A stretch of 64,000 bases of DNA from NCBI GenBank assembly GCA_963989385.1, contig OZ022506.1, positions 8,950,841 to 9,014,840 on the forward strand, written 5' to 3'. This document shows positions 44,170 to 56,070 of the stretch, in pieces. The position numbers were made by a program, and so were the translations under genes. The notes under the pieces are model-generated. The model ran no database searches. It was not told the DNA's origin and was given only the letters and a program-made list of their open reading frames with translations. Source of the stretch: Ctena decussata (lineage: Eukaryota; Mollusca; Bivalvia; Lucinida; Lucinidae). Numbering within the stretch: the first letter of the stretch is position 1; every line of letters starts with the position of its first letter.

Positions 44170-44582
44170 AAAGTGACTGCTGCACATGAATTGCTCGTAA
44201 TAAATGTTTAACTGCTAAACTTCTTCAACAGGGCTATCGGTATCATAAGCTTAGAAAGGCTTTTTCTAAATTCTATCGCAGACACCATGATTTGGTTTCA
44301 AAATTTGATGTCGGATTAAAATTTCTTTTACACCAAGGCCTATCGGAACCAGAATTTTATGGTGACTTAGTATACAAATTCAAAAAGATTAAGGGTAGGA
44401 CTGATTTTTCTGATCAATTCCGAAAAATTATAATACGTCACAAACGTATTGGCTATAATTTAAATGTTATGCGACAGTCTGCATGCTTAGTGATTAACCC
44501 AATCACGGTTGATAACTTTGCTGCACTCTTTAATTGCACACCGGGGGATCGGTCGTCAGACTCTATGATGGCCCCGACCTAA
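44170..44582 (+). pseudogene. Best-preserved C-terminal part of the RT-type ORF
   Basis: From 44190 to the TAA at 44580-44582 there are 130 sense codons. They include LTAKLLQQGYRYHKLRKAFS, KFYRRHHDLVSKFDVGLKFL, GLSEPEFYGDLVYKFKKI, FSDQFRKIIIRHKRIGYN, MRQSACLVINPITVDNFAAL and SDSMMAPT. I recognise this as the region after the RT core in a highly repeated bivalve ORF, whose function is transposition by reverse transcription. The RT catalytic core, expected upstream, is missing. The sequence before 44190 is cut off at a TGA. The frame itself is clean, so this copy is relatively young but 5'-truncated. Confidence 0.8.
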
Positions 44583-45178
44583 AGCTATATATTTTAGTTG
44601 GTTGGGACCGGAGCCTTTTTGTCTGTTGCTTGGTCCACCGGGGCTCAACTGGTGACCTTCTTTTGCTTCAGATTTCCAGTGGGGTTGTTTGGCAGGACAG
44701 GGATCTCCACCTGTCAGACGGCCCGTTGTATCTGTTGAGTCCTCGTCTTTGCTTCTTCATGGTGTTGAAATTCATTGACGAGTTAGAGGGTTATAATGCG
44801 AACCGAACAACCAAGTAAATGTTTTGTACCACTTCAGAAACTGAGGGTGAGGTTGGGCCTGTAAAATCGATTTAAGCCCCCCAGTAATTCATTACTGACC
44901 GTTCCAAGGCGGTAGTTCTGTTGTGGTTCTCTGTTGCCTGTTTTTGGTGTCAGAGTTTCTGTGATGTTTTACCTTATGTATGTTCTTATTATTTTTGGTT
45001 TGGTTTGGGTTGCTGAGTGGCCACCTTTTGGGAACAAGCTGCTCACTCGGTTGGCCATATGTTCTCTGTATCTTGATTATTTGTAATCTTAGTTGTTTCC
45101 AACTATGGTTTGAGGGCTGGATTTGGATTTTGATTGTTTCAGTTCCTGGTCTTTGCATACGTTTTACTTTTATCTAAA
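44583..45178 (+). mobile_element. 3' region of the RT-type element
   Basis: This is the reference copy for fragments elsewhere. In order it has TTGGTTGGGACCGGAGCC, GGTGAGGTTGGGCCTGTAAA, TGACCGTTCCAAGGCGGTAG, CTGAGTGGCCACCTTTTGGG and TGTTTCAGTTCCTGGTCTTT. The end lies near 45175. No poly-A tail or microsatellite is obvious. Confidence 0.75.
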
Positions 45179-45419
45179 TTCCCTTGAAAGACAAAATACT
45201 GCAATTGTGGCAGGCCCTTTAAACGTTAATTTTCGATTGAAAAATTGTTTAATGAAGCGTTTCTGTAATCCGACAATTTCAGTGATCGGTCAAGGGTTAT
45301 CACCCTTTATACACATGATAAGATACAGACCAATAAATGTAAAAGAGATTTAGTATTAATACTACATACATTATGTGATCTGATACTTATCATTTACTTT
45401 TAAATTCCTTTCCTTGTTA

Positions 45420-45670
45420 TATAGGGCAAAATGTATCTCTACCCCCCCTAAATTTTGGTAAAAAACTGGCTAGAAATGTATGAACAAACAAATGGCTGTA
45501 ATTTTCCTTGTACACGCCGTAACATCTCCATTTTCTAGATTTATATTGTTGATAAGGTGATTAATGAAAAAAAAAAACACAATATTTGAATAAATTTTGA
45601 GAGGGGGCCAAATATGGCCCATATCATACCAGGTTCTTTGCTCATGAAATGCGATATTAGTATCATATGA
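45420..45670 (-). repeat. Dispersed repeat, inverted partner of 40290-40531
   Basis: It shares GGGGGCCAAATATGGCCCAT and ATCATACCAGG with that region in opposite orientation. Otherwise uncharacterised. Confidence 0.5.
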
Positions 45671-45903
45671 TCAAAAGGATCTAGCATTCGTGCTCCTGTA
45701 GTATTTAATTTATTAAACTCGTTGGAAAAAAACGATTAGATGTTCGGCATAGCCTCACATCTTATCTTTTTACCCAACTCGTTAATAAATTCATTAATAC
45801 TCATGTACGATCCTCTTTTTGTAGCAAAAGCAAAAATAACTTATAATTACATGGTTAAAGCGCGTGACATTGCACGCTGAATTATAATTGTTTTCACTAA
45901 CAG

Positions 45904-46070
45904 CACTCCTGGTTAAGGATATTACGAAACGAAAAGGAGCTGTTACGAAACGAAATAAGTCATAGTTACCAGACGACCTATAATCGTTTGGTATCTATGA
46001 CTGTTGTTCGTTTCGTAAGAGCTCTTGTTCGTTTAGTAACAGCCCTTGTATATGCATAGTTAACCAGGGG
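45904..46070. repeat. Imperfect ~165 bp palindrome
   Basis: CTCCTGGTTAA at the left pairs with TTAACCAGGGG at the right. Inside, TTACGAAACGAAAAGGAGCT and GTTACGAAACGAA are answered by TTCGTTTCGTAAGAGCTC and TTCGTTTAGTAAC, around ATAGTTACCAGACGACC. The repeated TTACGAAACGAA motifs could act as protein-binding sites. Confidence 0.8.
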
Positions 46071-46224
46071 TAAACAGGGAAAAAATAGAATCTGCTTTTA
46101 TCAAACGATATATAGTCGCTTCAGTCTCACAGAAATTGGCATTTCAAATATATTTCGAGAAAGAGTTTTGCATGTTGATTTATGTAGAACTCCATGTACG
46201 TATGCCAGTATGTCAAGTGGAAGG

Positions 46225-46225
<1 letters not shown>

Positions 46226-46255
<30 letters not shown>

Positions 46256-46261
46256 ACTTTT
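46226..46261. repeat. Poly-T tract with one C
   Basis: About 35 T with one interruption. Confidence 0.9.
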
Positions 46262-47940
46262 ATTTATCTATTTTTTATTTTTATTCTGATTTGTTAATCA
46301 CAGCTTAAAACTACGCCCAACACTATATTCAAGTAATGTGTCTAGTGCATACATTCCTATTTTCTGATAATCATAGGTCGAGGCTTGCGGAGAATGGTCC
46401 AAGAGTTAGCGAACGTAACACGATTACATCAAAATGAATCGTTTATGGTCCACTGGTGTGCAGCCTCACAACCACAAATACGGAGAAAATAAAATAAGAT
46501 TTGTCTGATATGATTCCGGGAGACCACTAAAGAATTACAGACTTCTCTAGTGCTGTATAATATTCCGAAATGAGAGGCTTAGCATACCGATTCGTAAACA
46601 GTGCGAAGATATGTAGTTGGTTTAACTGGCTGACAGATGTTCGTGTTAGGCGTTTGATTCTGTTTTGCTGGTATTTTGTTTCTGGCTCATCATAAGACCA
46701 TTGCGGATGGAGAAATTTCTCCTTATCTGGTGTGCTTCAAAAGAAAAAGGAACTCTATTGTAAAAACAAACGACTTATATCAGCTTGTGCATCGACGAAG
46801 TCTGATCAATGATTTCCGTTTTCGCATGTTCAATCTATCGAACTACTACCCCTGACGAATCAAAAACATGGAAATCGAAGACTGATTTCAGTATTTACTG
46901 TATGCAGCTGTCTCAAGGGTCATTTTCACTCGACAACAATCATTTAAGCCTGCATCCTATGGTTTTGTACCAGCTCCGTAAACGTCCCAGGCTAGTGGAA
47001 GTTTATATTTTAGGTACCTCTATTGCGCCTTCTCTGCGGTAGTAGAATGGAGTTGATAATGAAAACAAAGCTTTTTATCATACGATCTTAATGTTATTCA
47101 AGGACTAATTTCATGATATGAAATCGCATGGACACCTTATACAACACATGGTTACTTGCGTGTAACGTAATGATGCCGTTCGTAACAACGCTTTTTCTTT
47201 TATACTTTCAATGAATTATAGATCGAGCTTTCTCGGCGAAATCGACACTGTTTCAAATAGTTTAATCATCACTTTAGATTTCACTGCTTCAAAAATAACC
47301 TTTCGTGAAAGTGTCACATTCATTTGTTCATTTATTGACTAGATCTTATCTGGCTTGACATAAACTACGTCAAACAGGTTTTCACGTCATTATGACGTTA
47401 ATGACATCATTAAAAGCGCCAACGTAGCATTGTTAAAGTACGCGACGTCAGGCTGCATTAGTCTTATGTAAGCATTCTTTCTTAGCAAATTTCTGCAGTT
47501 TAAACACTGGAAGCAGCAAATTTGCCTTAAAACGGCTAATTAATAGTTGTGTCTCCGTCTTGATAGCCGACACTTTGGAATAAACTAAACTAATGCAATT
47601 TTAAAGCATAAAAAAACACTGGAAAATGTGACTATTTCAGTGTGAGATTGATTTTCAATTCGACCATTAACACCAAAAATGGCATTTTCACTTGTGGCTT
47701 CGCCGTTCGTAAAAACTGCTTTTGGTGTTCATTTGGTGAAACAAAAATCGTCCTTACTCTGATAAAAGTCAAACATCCATAATGTTCCTGCTGCATAATG
47801 TCAACATTTATAGCGCTGAAAATCTATTTATAGCAGTCGAATGAAAGACAGAAATTTAACTTCTTGGTCATTTCATACATCCATATAGAATGACCACTCC
47901 TTTTAGACAGTTGATGTTTTTGATGCTTAACATTCCTTGC
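46262..47940. other. No gene seen
   Basis: No recognisable repeat or coding sequence. The 77-codon plus ORF at 46809-47042 has no support. Confidence 0.4.
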
Positions 47941-49320
47941 TAACGTTTTAGGATGCTTGGTATCTGATCAACCACGGCAGAACAAAGGACGAGGGTTGGT
48001 CGACCTCAAACCGGTTAAGCCACAGTAATGTCATTGCTGGCCGTTCCAAGGCGACAGTTCTGTTATGTTTTGTCTTGGTTGTTTAATGTGTTGTTAGTTG
48101 CTATCGGTGTTATTAATATACTATGCACACTAAATATAGCAATTTTCTGTATGTATCAGACCCACCATATTAGGATTTAATTGTCACTTTACTGCATAAA
48201 GATACAAAGGCCGATCATTCGAGAGTGGTTGGCAGGTAAAAGGTTCAAGATGGTTCAACTGTAGCGTTTGAACTACCGTGACGTCAGTTTTTATAGCCAT
48301 TGTATCTGAAGTACATTTTTGATCATGTACAAAAGCCAAAACCATAATGAGGCGGCTGGTTTGCTGCTAAAATAAAGGAAAACGCTCTACAACATTTGAT
48401 TATGCTACGCGTATGAGGTTCACAAAGTTCAGAAATTCGACGTTTTCCCTTGTTTTTACGTTATCATCTTAAAAAGTTGTTTCTAATCGGTATTTCTTGG
48501 ATTCCTTTCGCGTGTTTGATTGTTTGGTATCTACCAATATGATAACGTAAACAATTCAGAAAGAAAATTCTTCCCGGTTACTGAGCATTAGTCAAAAGTC
48601 TCAGACTAACGTCATCATTTTCTCACAGTTACGTTACACTCCAATGAAGAAACTTCACAGTTCAATTAATCATGGTGTGACCTTTAATTTTAGCCTATTG
48701 GTTTTTCTCATGTTTTGATTCTGCATTGAACTGAAGCACCCGTGAATCATTGCAAATTGGACCGAATTATAACGTTTTAACGTCAATGGCGCATGCTAAC
48801 TTCGTCAGTTTTAAGCTTAACCATATCTTTTACACATTCAATAGCTTTGACAAGAAAACTGGACATGAAAATAATGAGAAAGACCGTACAAAAAATCACA
48901 TGCTTGCCATTTTTATGTTGCTTTTCAATGGGTGCGAATTTCGGCGAATGACCCCTTCCGCGCTTATCGCTTTCATCTAATAACGGTTTTAAAGATGGCT
49001 TTTGTAATCCCATGGTATCTTAAGCCCCAAATACAGTTCCCTTCGATGCATTTTCATTTCGCTCAATGTTGCACTTCAGTAATTAGTAAAATTGCGAAAT
49101 ACAAAAATTTGCTAAATATATTTTGCTTAGTATATATTGTTTGCGATGTTAGGGCAAGCCCGTTGACCACCTACATGGAAATGGCTGTTCAAATGGCTGC
49201 CGCTAGTGCTGTCTGTGGTGATAACTAGTTTTGTTTTGTCTCTTTCCCACAGTGTGTTTTGGGTTGGATCTAAAATTGAATTGTGTCAGTTCCTGAGATT
49301 TTGCCTCTTACTTATGGAAT
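47941..49320 (+). mobile_element. RT-element 3' region interrupted by a 1.0 kb insertion
   Basis: The left part has ACGAGGGTTGGTCGACC and GCTGGCCGTTCCAAGGCGAC, up to GTTATTAATATA at 48120. The right part resumes near 49133 with TATTGTTTGCGATGTTAGGG, then ATGGCTGCCGCTAGTGCTG and TTGTGTCAGTTCCTGAG. The uninterrupted order is seen at 18660-18880. Confidence 0.75.
48121..49132. mobile_element. ~1.0 kb insertion with imperfect terminal inverted repeats
   Basis: The left end ACTATGCACACTAAATATAG and the inverse of the right end (ACTAAGCAAAATATATTTAG) match imperfectly over about 30 bp. The target is TATA-rich, so a TA or TATA duplication is likely but the exact ends are ambiguous. No transposase motif is visible in the ORFs of 76-98 codons at 48750-49228. 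Confidence 0.65.
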
Positions 49321-52300
49321 GATTGCGCAGTGTTATACTGGTTTTGTTTTCAGGGAAACCATATTTCTATGTTTTATTTAGCAATGATTAAAACATTGTT
49401 ATGCAATTCCTTTAACTATTTTACTCAGTCGAACTGAAAGAACAGACATGTCCAGCCGATGCAAAATGCGTATGCTGGAGTTAGTACAATTTCGAAATGG
49501 AAAAATGTTGTTTCTTAACTTGAATATCTGCTGGAATAGACATAATCAATACAATATACATTCCTGCACAGAAAATCAATACCTTAATCAGTCTATCCCT
49601 AAAGAACTGTCAGATGCAATATCAACGTGATTCCGTTTTGCGTAATCACTTTTTCTCACGAAGGTTTGAACAATCAGTGAAATATACCAGATTAACTATT
49701 AAAATAGCTTATGTTAGAAAGTGTTTATTTAAGAATCAGAGAAGAATACCCTAGTGCGTACTGTAAATCACTTATTATCTACGGTATCAGCCTTCCGCGG
49801 TTTAATGAAAATGGTATATTGGTGCAATAAATTTTGGCTTCCATGATATACCAGATAATAATTATAAAAAAGATGCAAATTTGAATGTTTTTTTTAAATT
49901 TACTATTAAAATATACAGTGTGTCATCCATTAGAATTCCTCAATGCTAAGTGGATGCCCTATTTTATATCATAATGAAACAGTATAGGAAATATCTCAAA
50001 TAATCATGGGGTATTCGTTTTTTTCTGAGCCTTTGATATGCTGCGCATACGTAAATGTATAAAAATCGCCTATTAACATACTAATATTTAAGCGTTCGTT
50101 GTCTTAACCGCCGATATCGCAAAATTCCAGCAGCCACCAAATATAAGCGTCTACAGTATGCGGATTTTTTCAGACTTCCAGGCCACCTGGCAATCTTGAA
50201 GGGTTTACACCTGAGATAAACAGGTACTACTGGGATATACTGAGCTATGTGTGATGCGCTGGAGGATTATTTGTGAGATTTCAACATATACATACATACG
50301 TTTTGTTTCAGCGGAGAAAAGGACAGAAACAAGTACATGCATGAGTTTGGATTTATAATGCATATGTATATGGTGTATGCTGTCTTGTATTCTCGGCCAG
50401 TCTGTAGCAGAACAATTTTGAATCCGCTTCAGCAGTTTCTAATATAAATTTATGCACTGGCATGTAAGCATGATGATAAACGACTTCAATCAGTAACACA
50501 AGACCACCAAAGACTGTACTAGGGGTTTGACATGCTACAGTTGGAAGGAACACACAACCAGACTTTAAAAGCATTTGTGGACCTTACTGTAATAAACAGA
50601 CTAATGAGGTGTATTAGACGTTTCAGTCTTCTGGAGTTTTCAACCGTAATAACTAGCACTAACAAATACTCTTGTCCCACCCACCAACTACTCTTGTCCC
50701 CACCCCCCCCCACCCCCACACACACACACATTTTTTTTATCAAACGAACTGACATGAAAGTGTCACAAGTGCTGTTAAAGTGTTATTCTAATCATATTCA
50801 TCTTCCCGTTCACGACATCAAACGGGAAAGAGAAACATGGATTAAAACGCGAATAGGGCTTCTATTTATTTCTACTCCTGTGCAAGAGAATACTATTTTT
50901 ATGTTTCGTTTGTTCTTTATTTGCATGGCCTTTGCTACAAAATACGTGTTTTGTGTGCTTAATATATTTATGTTCGGTTAACGCTAGCATTATGGCCACC
51001 TACCTGGGAAAGACCTGGTCCGTTTCCTATCCGCTCGTAACGTCTTACAAGTGAATCGCACTCGACAATACACTTTAAGAGTCAAGTATTGTCATTCTCT
51101 TAATAGTGCATGGATAATTATGCCATTTTTTGAAGAACTTTTTTGGCCCCAAAAAGTGTTTGGGTATAATTTTCTCTGAAACATTATTTATAGAGGCCCT
51201 AGTAAGTCTTATAAGTGGCTGGAAAACGTATCCAGACATATGTACAGTAAATCAAACAGAGAAGGGAGTTTTTTAATTATTCGAACACCCTTCAATATAA
51301 CTATCTTTAGTCGGCCGGGTGCGCTGCCACCGAGCGATCGAACACTGTGGAGTGCAACCTTAACATGGTCATGAAATGGAAACTGAGGTGGTCGGTTAAT
51401 TCTTAATCCATTCCTGCTTATCACAGACGAAAGATGATCCGATCCTACAGCGAAACAAAAACAGATTCGGGTGATGCGGATTCTAGTTATCAGCATTTTC
51501 TTTATTTACTCAAATTTTGACTGGAAAAGCCGCGTGAGCAGATTACACTCAGTCTGATAGTAAATTGCATCACAGTAAGTGGATGATTATAAAGCCTTCT
51601 GCAAGCCTACTCTATTTTTTCTTCAAAGCCGGAAAAAGTTAATATTTAAATACTTGTAACACATATATCGTTGGATTCCATGAATTGTGTTGTTTTAAAG
51701 TCTGTTCGTTTTACATAATGTAATCCTTTATTGACATACGATATATATATGTATTTTACATCTCGCAATATCAATCAAGACTGACTACTAAACATTCCTT
51801 CTCAAATTGTTCTAAAACTCTGATAAGTGGTCAGTCTATTTCAATTCAGGACCGCCAGACTTTTTAAACTCTGAATTGCAAAATGTGTGGATGTATAATG
51901 TCAAGGCACAAACAATTTTATATCCTTGATTTGTTTCATAAGCCTGTCTGACATGACTCTACACACCACAAAGAAAAACTGCCAAATATAGTCCAGACAT
52001 TTCACATGACTAGCTCTTTATTAGAAACCCTTGCAATTGACAAATGTCTGTGATTATAGCCTTTATTTGCTTTCCTGATATTTTAGGAATTCATTCCTAA
52101 AACTATTTACAAAACGCACAAGTCAAATGTGGAATTACATTATCATTCCGTCTATCATTAAGTCCGTGGTTATTCTATTTTAATCCATACATAAATTTAG
52201 CATGCAGATGATATGAAAAGGTAGGAAAAATCAACAAATTCTAAACTAGCAGTGTCCGTGTTGACATAATTCAATATTGACAGATGGGTTGCTCATGAGG

Positions 52301-53574
52301 GAGACGGATAGTGCATTAGGACGTTCTCTGTCAGCATATACTATACATATATTCCAAAGACTTATCCCAGTCCCAATTATTAGTCAGAAGAGTGAAAAGA
52401 ACTAGAAAAAAATAATTCTGGAGTCTTGGTGTGCCTGATTTAATATTGGTAAATAGAAAGTAACTGTATTCACTAGCAGGCCAGGATCCATACCACAACT
52501 AGCTGGCGGGGCTCTCTCTGGACAACTGCAGGGGGCTTAGGGTCCACAGAGAGGGGTAATTATCAGGGTTCCAGATAAAATAGAGTATTCGAATGAAAAA
52601 TCAAGATAATATCAAGCTTGCTTTTAAATATATGGCGTCTCATTGGAATCACCAGGTTCAGTTTACGCATTATACTGCATATTTTTTACTCCTTGGAAAC
52701 TTCGGCTTCGCAAGGACAGCGTAAACAACTAGTGCATCTCGGTTAAGACGGCTATAGTAATCTAATGGTCTTCTTAATCAATAATCAGGACAATAGCTTT
52801 TGCACAAAATCTGGTGCTTCTATCAGTCTCAACAGTTGATTTTTACTTGCTCATCGATTATTTTCATTAGCCAAATTTCGCTTAAGTCCAACAGCCAGTA
52901 TTCACTATTTAAGTGTGACAAAAGCCGGATTTGCGGAATCAGGAAACAATTTAGCCACTATTTGTATCATTTGCTACGTTAATATTAAGAGCAGTAGACA
53001 AAAAACAATTACTACTGATGAGGAAAACCGTCTCTAAGTCACATCTTGTAAATTACACACAACCCATTTCATTAAACAACAATTTATATATAACATTCTC
53101 CTGCACGTACAATGTCTAAAACAAGAAAAATCTACGTGAGTGCCTTAACATCCATTAAATGCCACAAAAGTGCATTTCATACACATTTTGTAAACGATTT
53201 AAACACTCAGGTACTCAAACGAGCAATTTCAATTTTAATGTAAATAAAATGCCTTATGGACTACCACGATCATGCTCCTACTCCCACGCATGACACGCAG
53301 TAAGATAAGAACAAAATAATCCGCAACGACAATAATTGAATGCAAAAACGTGGGATAAGCTTTGTGAACATAGAGGATCTAACACGAGTGGTCATTTCAT
53401 TTAGAATTTATGAAACGAGCCTTCAGCGAACTTCTTTGATTCCACATGAAATGGTCACAAGTGTATGATTCTGTTTATCATATGACCCTTTACAATTGGA
53501 ATTTTTGCCTTCAAAATGAAAATTATTTCAATAAGAAAATGATCTGTTGACGCGGACATTATCAGTGGCATTAC
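49321..53574. other. No gene seen in 4.2 kb
   Basis: Featureless AT-rich DNA apart from a C/CA-rich tract at 50699-50731. The 149-codon plus ORF at 50532-50981 crosses that tract (its TPTHTHI run). It has no recognisable domain and is best read as chance extension through a simple repeat. Confidence 0.45.
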
Positions 53575-53990
53575 GTGTACGCGCCAGAGTGTTATTACAT
53601 GTGTGGTCATACGATTTTTTATGACACGACGTTATCCACTGAGTTACAGCGACGTCATACGATAAAGTTTTTTTCCACACCATATAAGTTTATTTGCGAG
53701 ATTCCTCTGTACCCATACGTCTTTACTCACCCACTTTATCTCATCCAGAACAGGATGTGTAAGTGTAGTCAATGCTTGGTTGGATAGAACGTCACGAATC
53801 AGTGTCGTCAAGTAACGTTGATTTTTCAGAAGATGACGGACGTAAAGTAGACAAAATGGCGTCGATTTATGCCCCGTCAGATATAAACGCCAATTCCCTC
53901 GCACAACGAAGGCGGGGATATAGGATCTGTCCGTATGTGCATGTGTACGAATGTTTGTACGTTTGTGCGTATTTGGGTACGTATGCTTAC
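53575..53990 (-). repeat. Diverged relative of the 56 kb tandem unit
   Basis: The stretch from ATCTCATCCAGAACAGGATG (53737) through GTCGTCAAGTAACGTTG and AAATGGCGTCGATTTATG resembles the start of the 56071 unit (CTCACCCAGGACCGGATAAA, AAAATGACGTCAGTTTATG). The 127-codon minus ORF at 53644-54027 runs through it and is probably not a gene. Confidence 0.5.
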
Positions 53991-54079
53991 CTTTTGTGAT
54001 CGCTCTAGCAACTTCATTTTTCGACATATTTTTACATTACTTCACACATATGTTGAGTAAAATTATATCTTTAACGAAA

Positions 54080-54590
54080 TAGCGGTTCAAATCAGTAGGA
54101 TTACGGCCAAGGTCACAATTAATTATTGTTATTTTTTTTTAGAAAAAAAAACACACACACAAAAAAACATCATCCCTCTACCGCCCTATTAACGACAGAT
54201 TTTAAAATTACTTTAAACGAATGCTTAATATAAAGATATCTTTGTGCAGTTTTGCGTTTCAGTATCGTAGGTCCAAAATAAAGTTGATATGTTAAGAAAA
54301 AAAAATTGTCTTAGCTTTATCGTTTTCATTTATGGGCAGATTTTGACATAATTCTACACGATTGTTTAATTTTAGGATCACGGTCAAGGTCACTACAGCT
54401 AATTAAAACAATGTCATCGCACTAGTGCTTTCATTTGTGGACATTTTTTTAAAAATAATTTCACATAATTCTTGAGTAGGGCAATACCTTGGATAGGTTT
54501 ACGTTTTTATAATGAAGTTCAAGGTCATGGCAACAGTTCCTAATTTTAGGAAACACTTTGTCATTGCTTTTGTGCCCTCATTTATAGACT
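54080..54590 (+). repeat. Degenerate AAGGTCA-containing repeats
   Basis: Related segments near 54100 (GGCCAAGGTCACAATTAATT), 54375 (GGTCAAGGTCACTACAGCTA) and 54520 (TTCAAGGTCATGGCAACAG) are spaced irregularly. Similar words occur in the 6 kb and 61-62 kb arrays. Confidence 0.5.
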
Positions 54591-54660
54591 TTCGCAGACA
54601 TCGAGCATGCTCGGTATAATTACTAGAGGTAAACTTCAGAAAAACCAAGGTATTTTTCAG

Positions 54661-54934
54661 GCTACTCGAAGATAGGTATATATACGCCGCGACACGAGAA
54701 AACTAACAAAGTGGTTGTGTGCCCAGCGCAGACTCAGATCAGCCTATGCATCCGCCCAGTCTGATCAGAGTCTTTGCTGTCCGCACGGAGCTAGCTTAGA
54801 CCCTTGGCTACCTTTTCAGCGCATAGCTTATCAGACTGGGTGGATGCCCAGGCTGATCTGAGTCTGCGCTGGGCGCACAACCACTTTGTTGGAATTCTCG
54901 TGTCGCGGCTCAATTATACATATCTTCGAGTAGC
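54661..54934. repeat. Palindrome split by a family G MITE
   Basis: GCTACTCGAAGATAGGTATA (54661-54680) and its inverse TATACATATCTTCGAGTAGC (54915-54934) immediately flank the MITE. Weaker complementarity continues outward (GGTATTTTTCAG with CTCGAGGAATAC). Confidence 0.85.
54686..54911. mobile_element. Family G MITE inside a palindrome
   Basis: It starts GCCGCGACACGAGAAAAC (the first two bases of the consensus are changed to AC) and ends CTCGTGTCGCGGCTC. The interior is typical: TTTCAGCGCATAGCTTATCA, GGTGGATGCCCAGGCTGATC. It is slightly shorter in the centre than other copies. Confidence 0.9.
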
Positions 54935-54959
54935 TCGAGGAATACATGTGCATTGCCCG

Positions 54960-56070
54960 GGTGTACTATGGTAATCATGCCGAACTTGCCTATCAGGTAA
55001 GTAAAGACTGGTTACGCACCACAATTATTCTGCCCATAGACTTCAGTGTTAATTCTAATCACTTAAGATACTTACAAAATGGGGCATATCCCAAATCCAT
55101 CGTCGCCTTCTGTCTCAGTCTTTAGGGCAAGCAAAATCGAACTGATCCTGGGTGCTTTGGCCATACCTTCACTACCATCTCTTTGCCTGACATGTAAACA
55201 TCTGAGTCAGGGGTCATTTCGTCTACTTTCAAGGCTGCCAGTCTTGGGAAACCCCCTAGGTTGTTGCCTCGTTCTGGCACACAAAATAGGTCCACTTTTA
55301 TCAGGTTAAAACATCATGGATTGTAGTCCCTGAGCTCCAGCTCCACCTGAAACAGACAGAACATTCATATATCTTATAACTCTCACATGCCATACACTCA
55401 AATCAGGATCTTTCCTGTTTCTTAGGAACTATTTTACACCGTACCAAAACACTCTGATGTCAATGGTAGTGCGCCACCGACTATACAGGAGACTACAAAA
55501 GAGCAGAGACACACCAATCGACTAAACGAAGTAGCTTGGCCTCCGCCGAGTCACCAAAGGCTTCATAACCCTCATTGTGGGAGTTGATTTGTATGTACGC
55601 CGAGTACAACATAGGAGTGTCGCTTGTAAAATTCCTTTTTTATAAGGGAGCGGCTCTGTGACATACACATTATTCGAAATTATTAAATTACCTATAATCC
55701 ATATTGCACTTGCGTTACAATAATGCAATTCATTACGAAATCTGTTCTGTACCAGACTACATCATTCCATTATGCAAAAGTAATGTTGTCTTTATTCTGA
55801 GGTGTGATCTGTCTACTGATTTGTGAAAATGCGTCAGTTAATGGTTCAAGTTAGGTTCACTTAAACTAAGGCAATACTAACTTACTTACAGTGTCCGCCG
55901 CAATAGTCCTTTGTTGGACACAACGAGAAAGAGAAAAAAAGTTCTATGGAAGCAGTATTCTTGCACACCGGATAGAAAATGCCATTCTTTACACCTGGGA
56001 TAGAAAATCTTTTCTTGCACACCAGATAAGGATATCCGCGTGCTTCCCCTGTACCTACAAATCTTATCTC
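54960..56070. other. No gene supported
   Basis: ORFs of 68-99 codons lack motifs. TTGCACACCGGATAGAAAAT and related TTGCACACCAGATAAGG near 55960-56030 look like edge variants of the tandem units that follow. Confidence 0.4.

Noticed and set aside
44170..44582. An intact reverse transcriptase
   Set aside because: Only the C-terminal extension is present; the catalytic motifs would lie upstream, where the frame is closed.
50532..50981. 149-codon ORF, the longest in the window
   Set aside because: It crosses a C/CA simple repeat, has no recognisable domain, no signal peptide and no homologue in the window.
55320..55370. Minus-strand splice acceptor (TCTGTCTGTTTCAG) followed by a glycine/alanine-coding start, as a terminal exon
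   Set aside because: All three frames close within about 15 codons, and no poly-A signal or neighbouring exon is visible.
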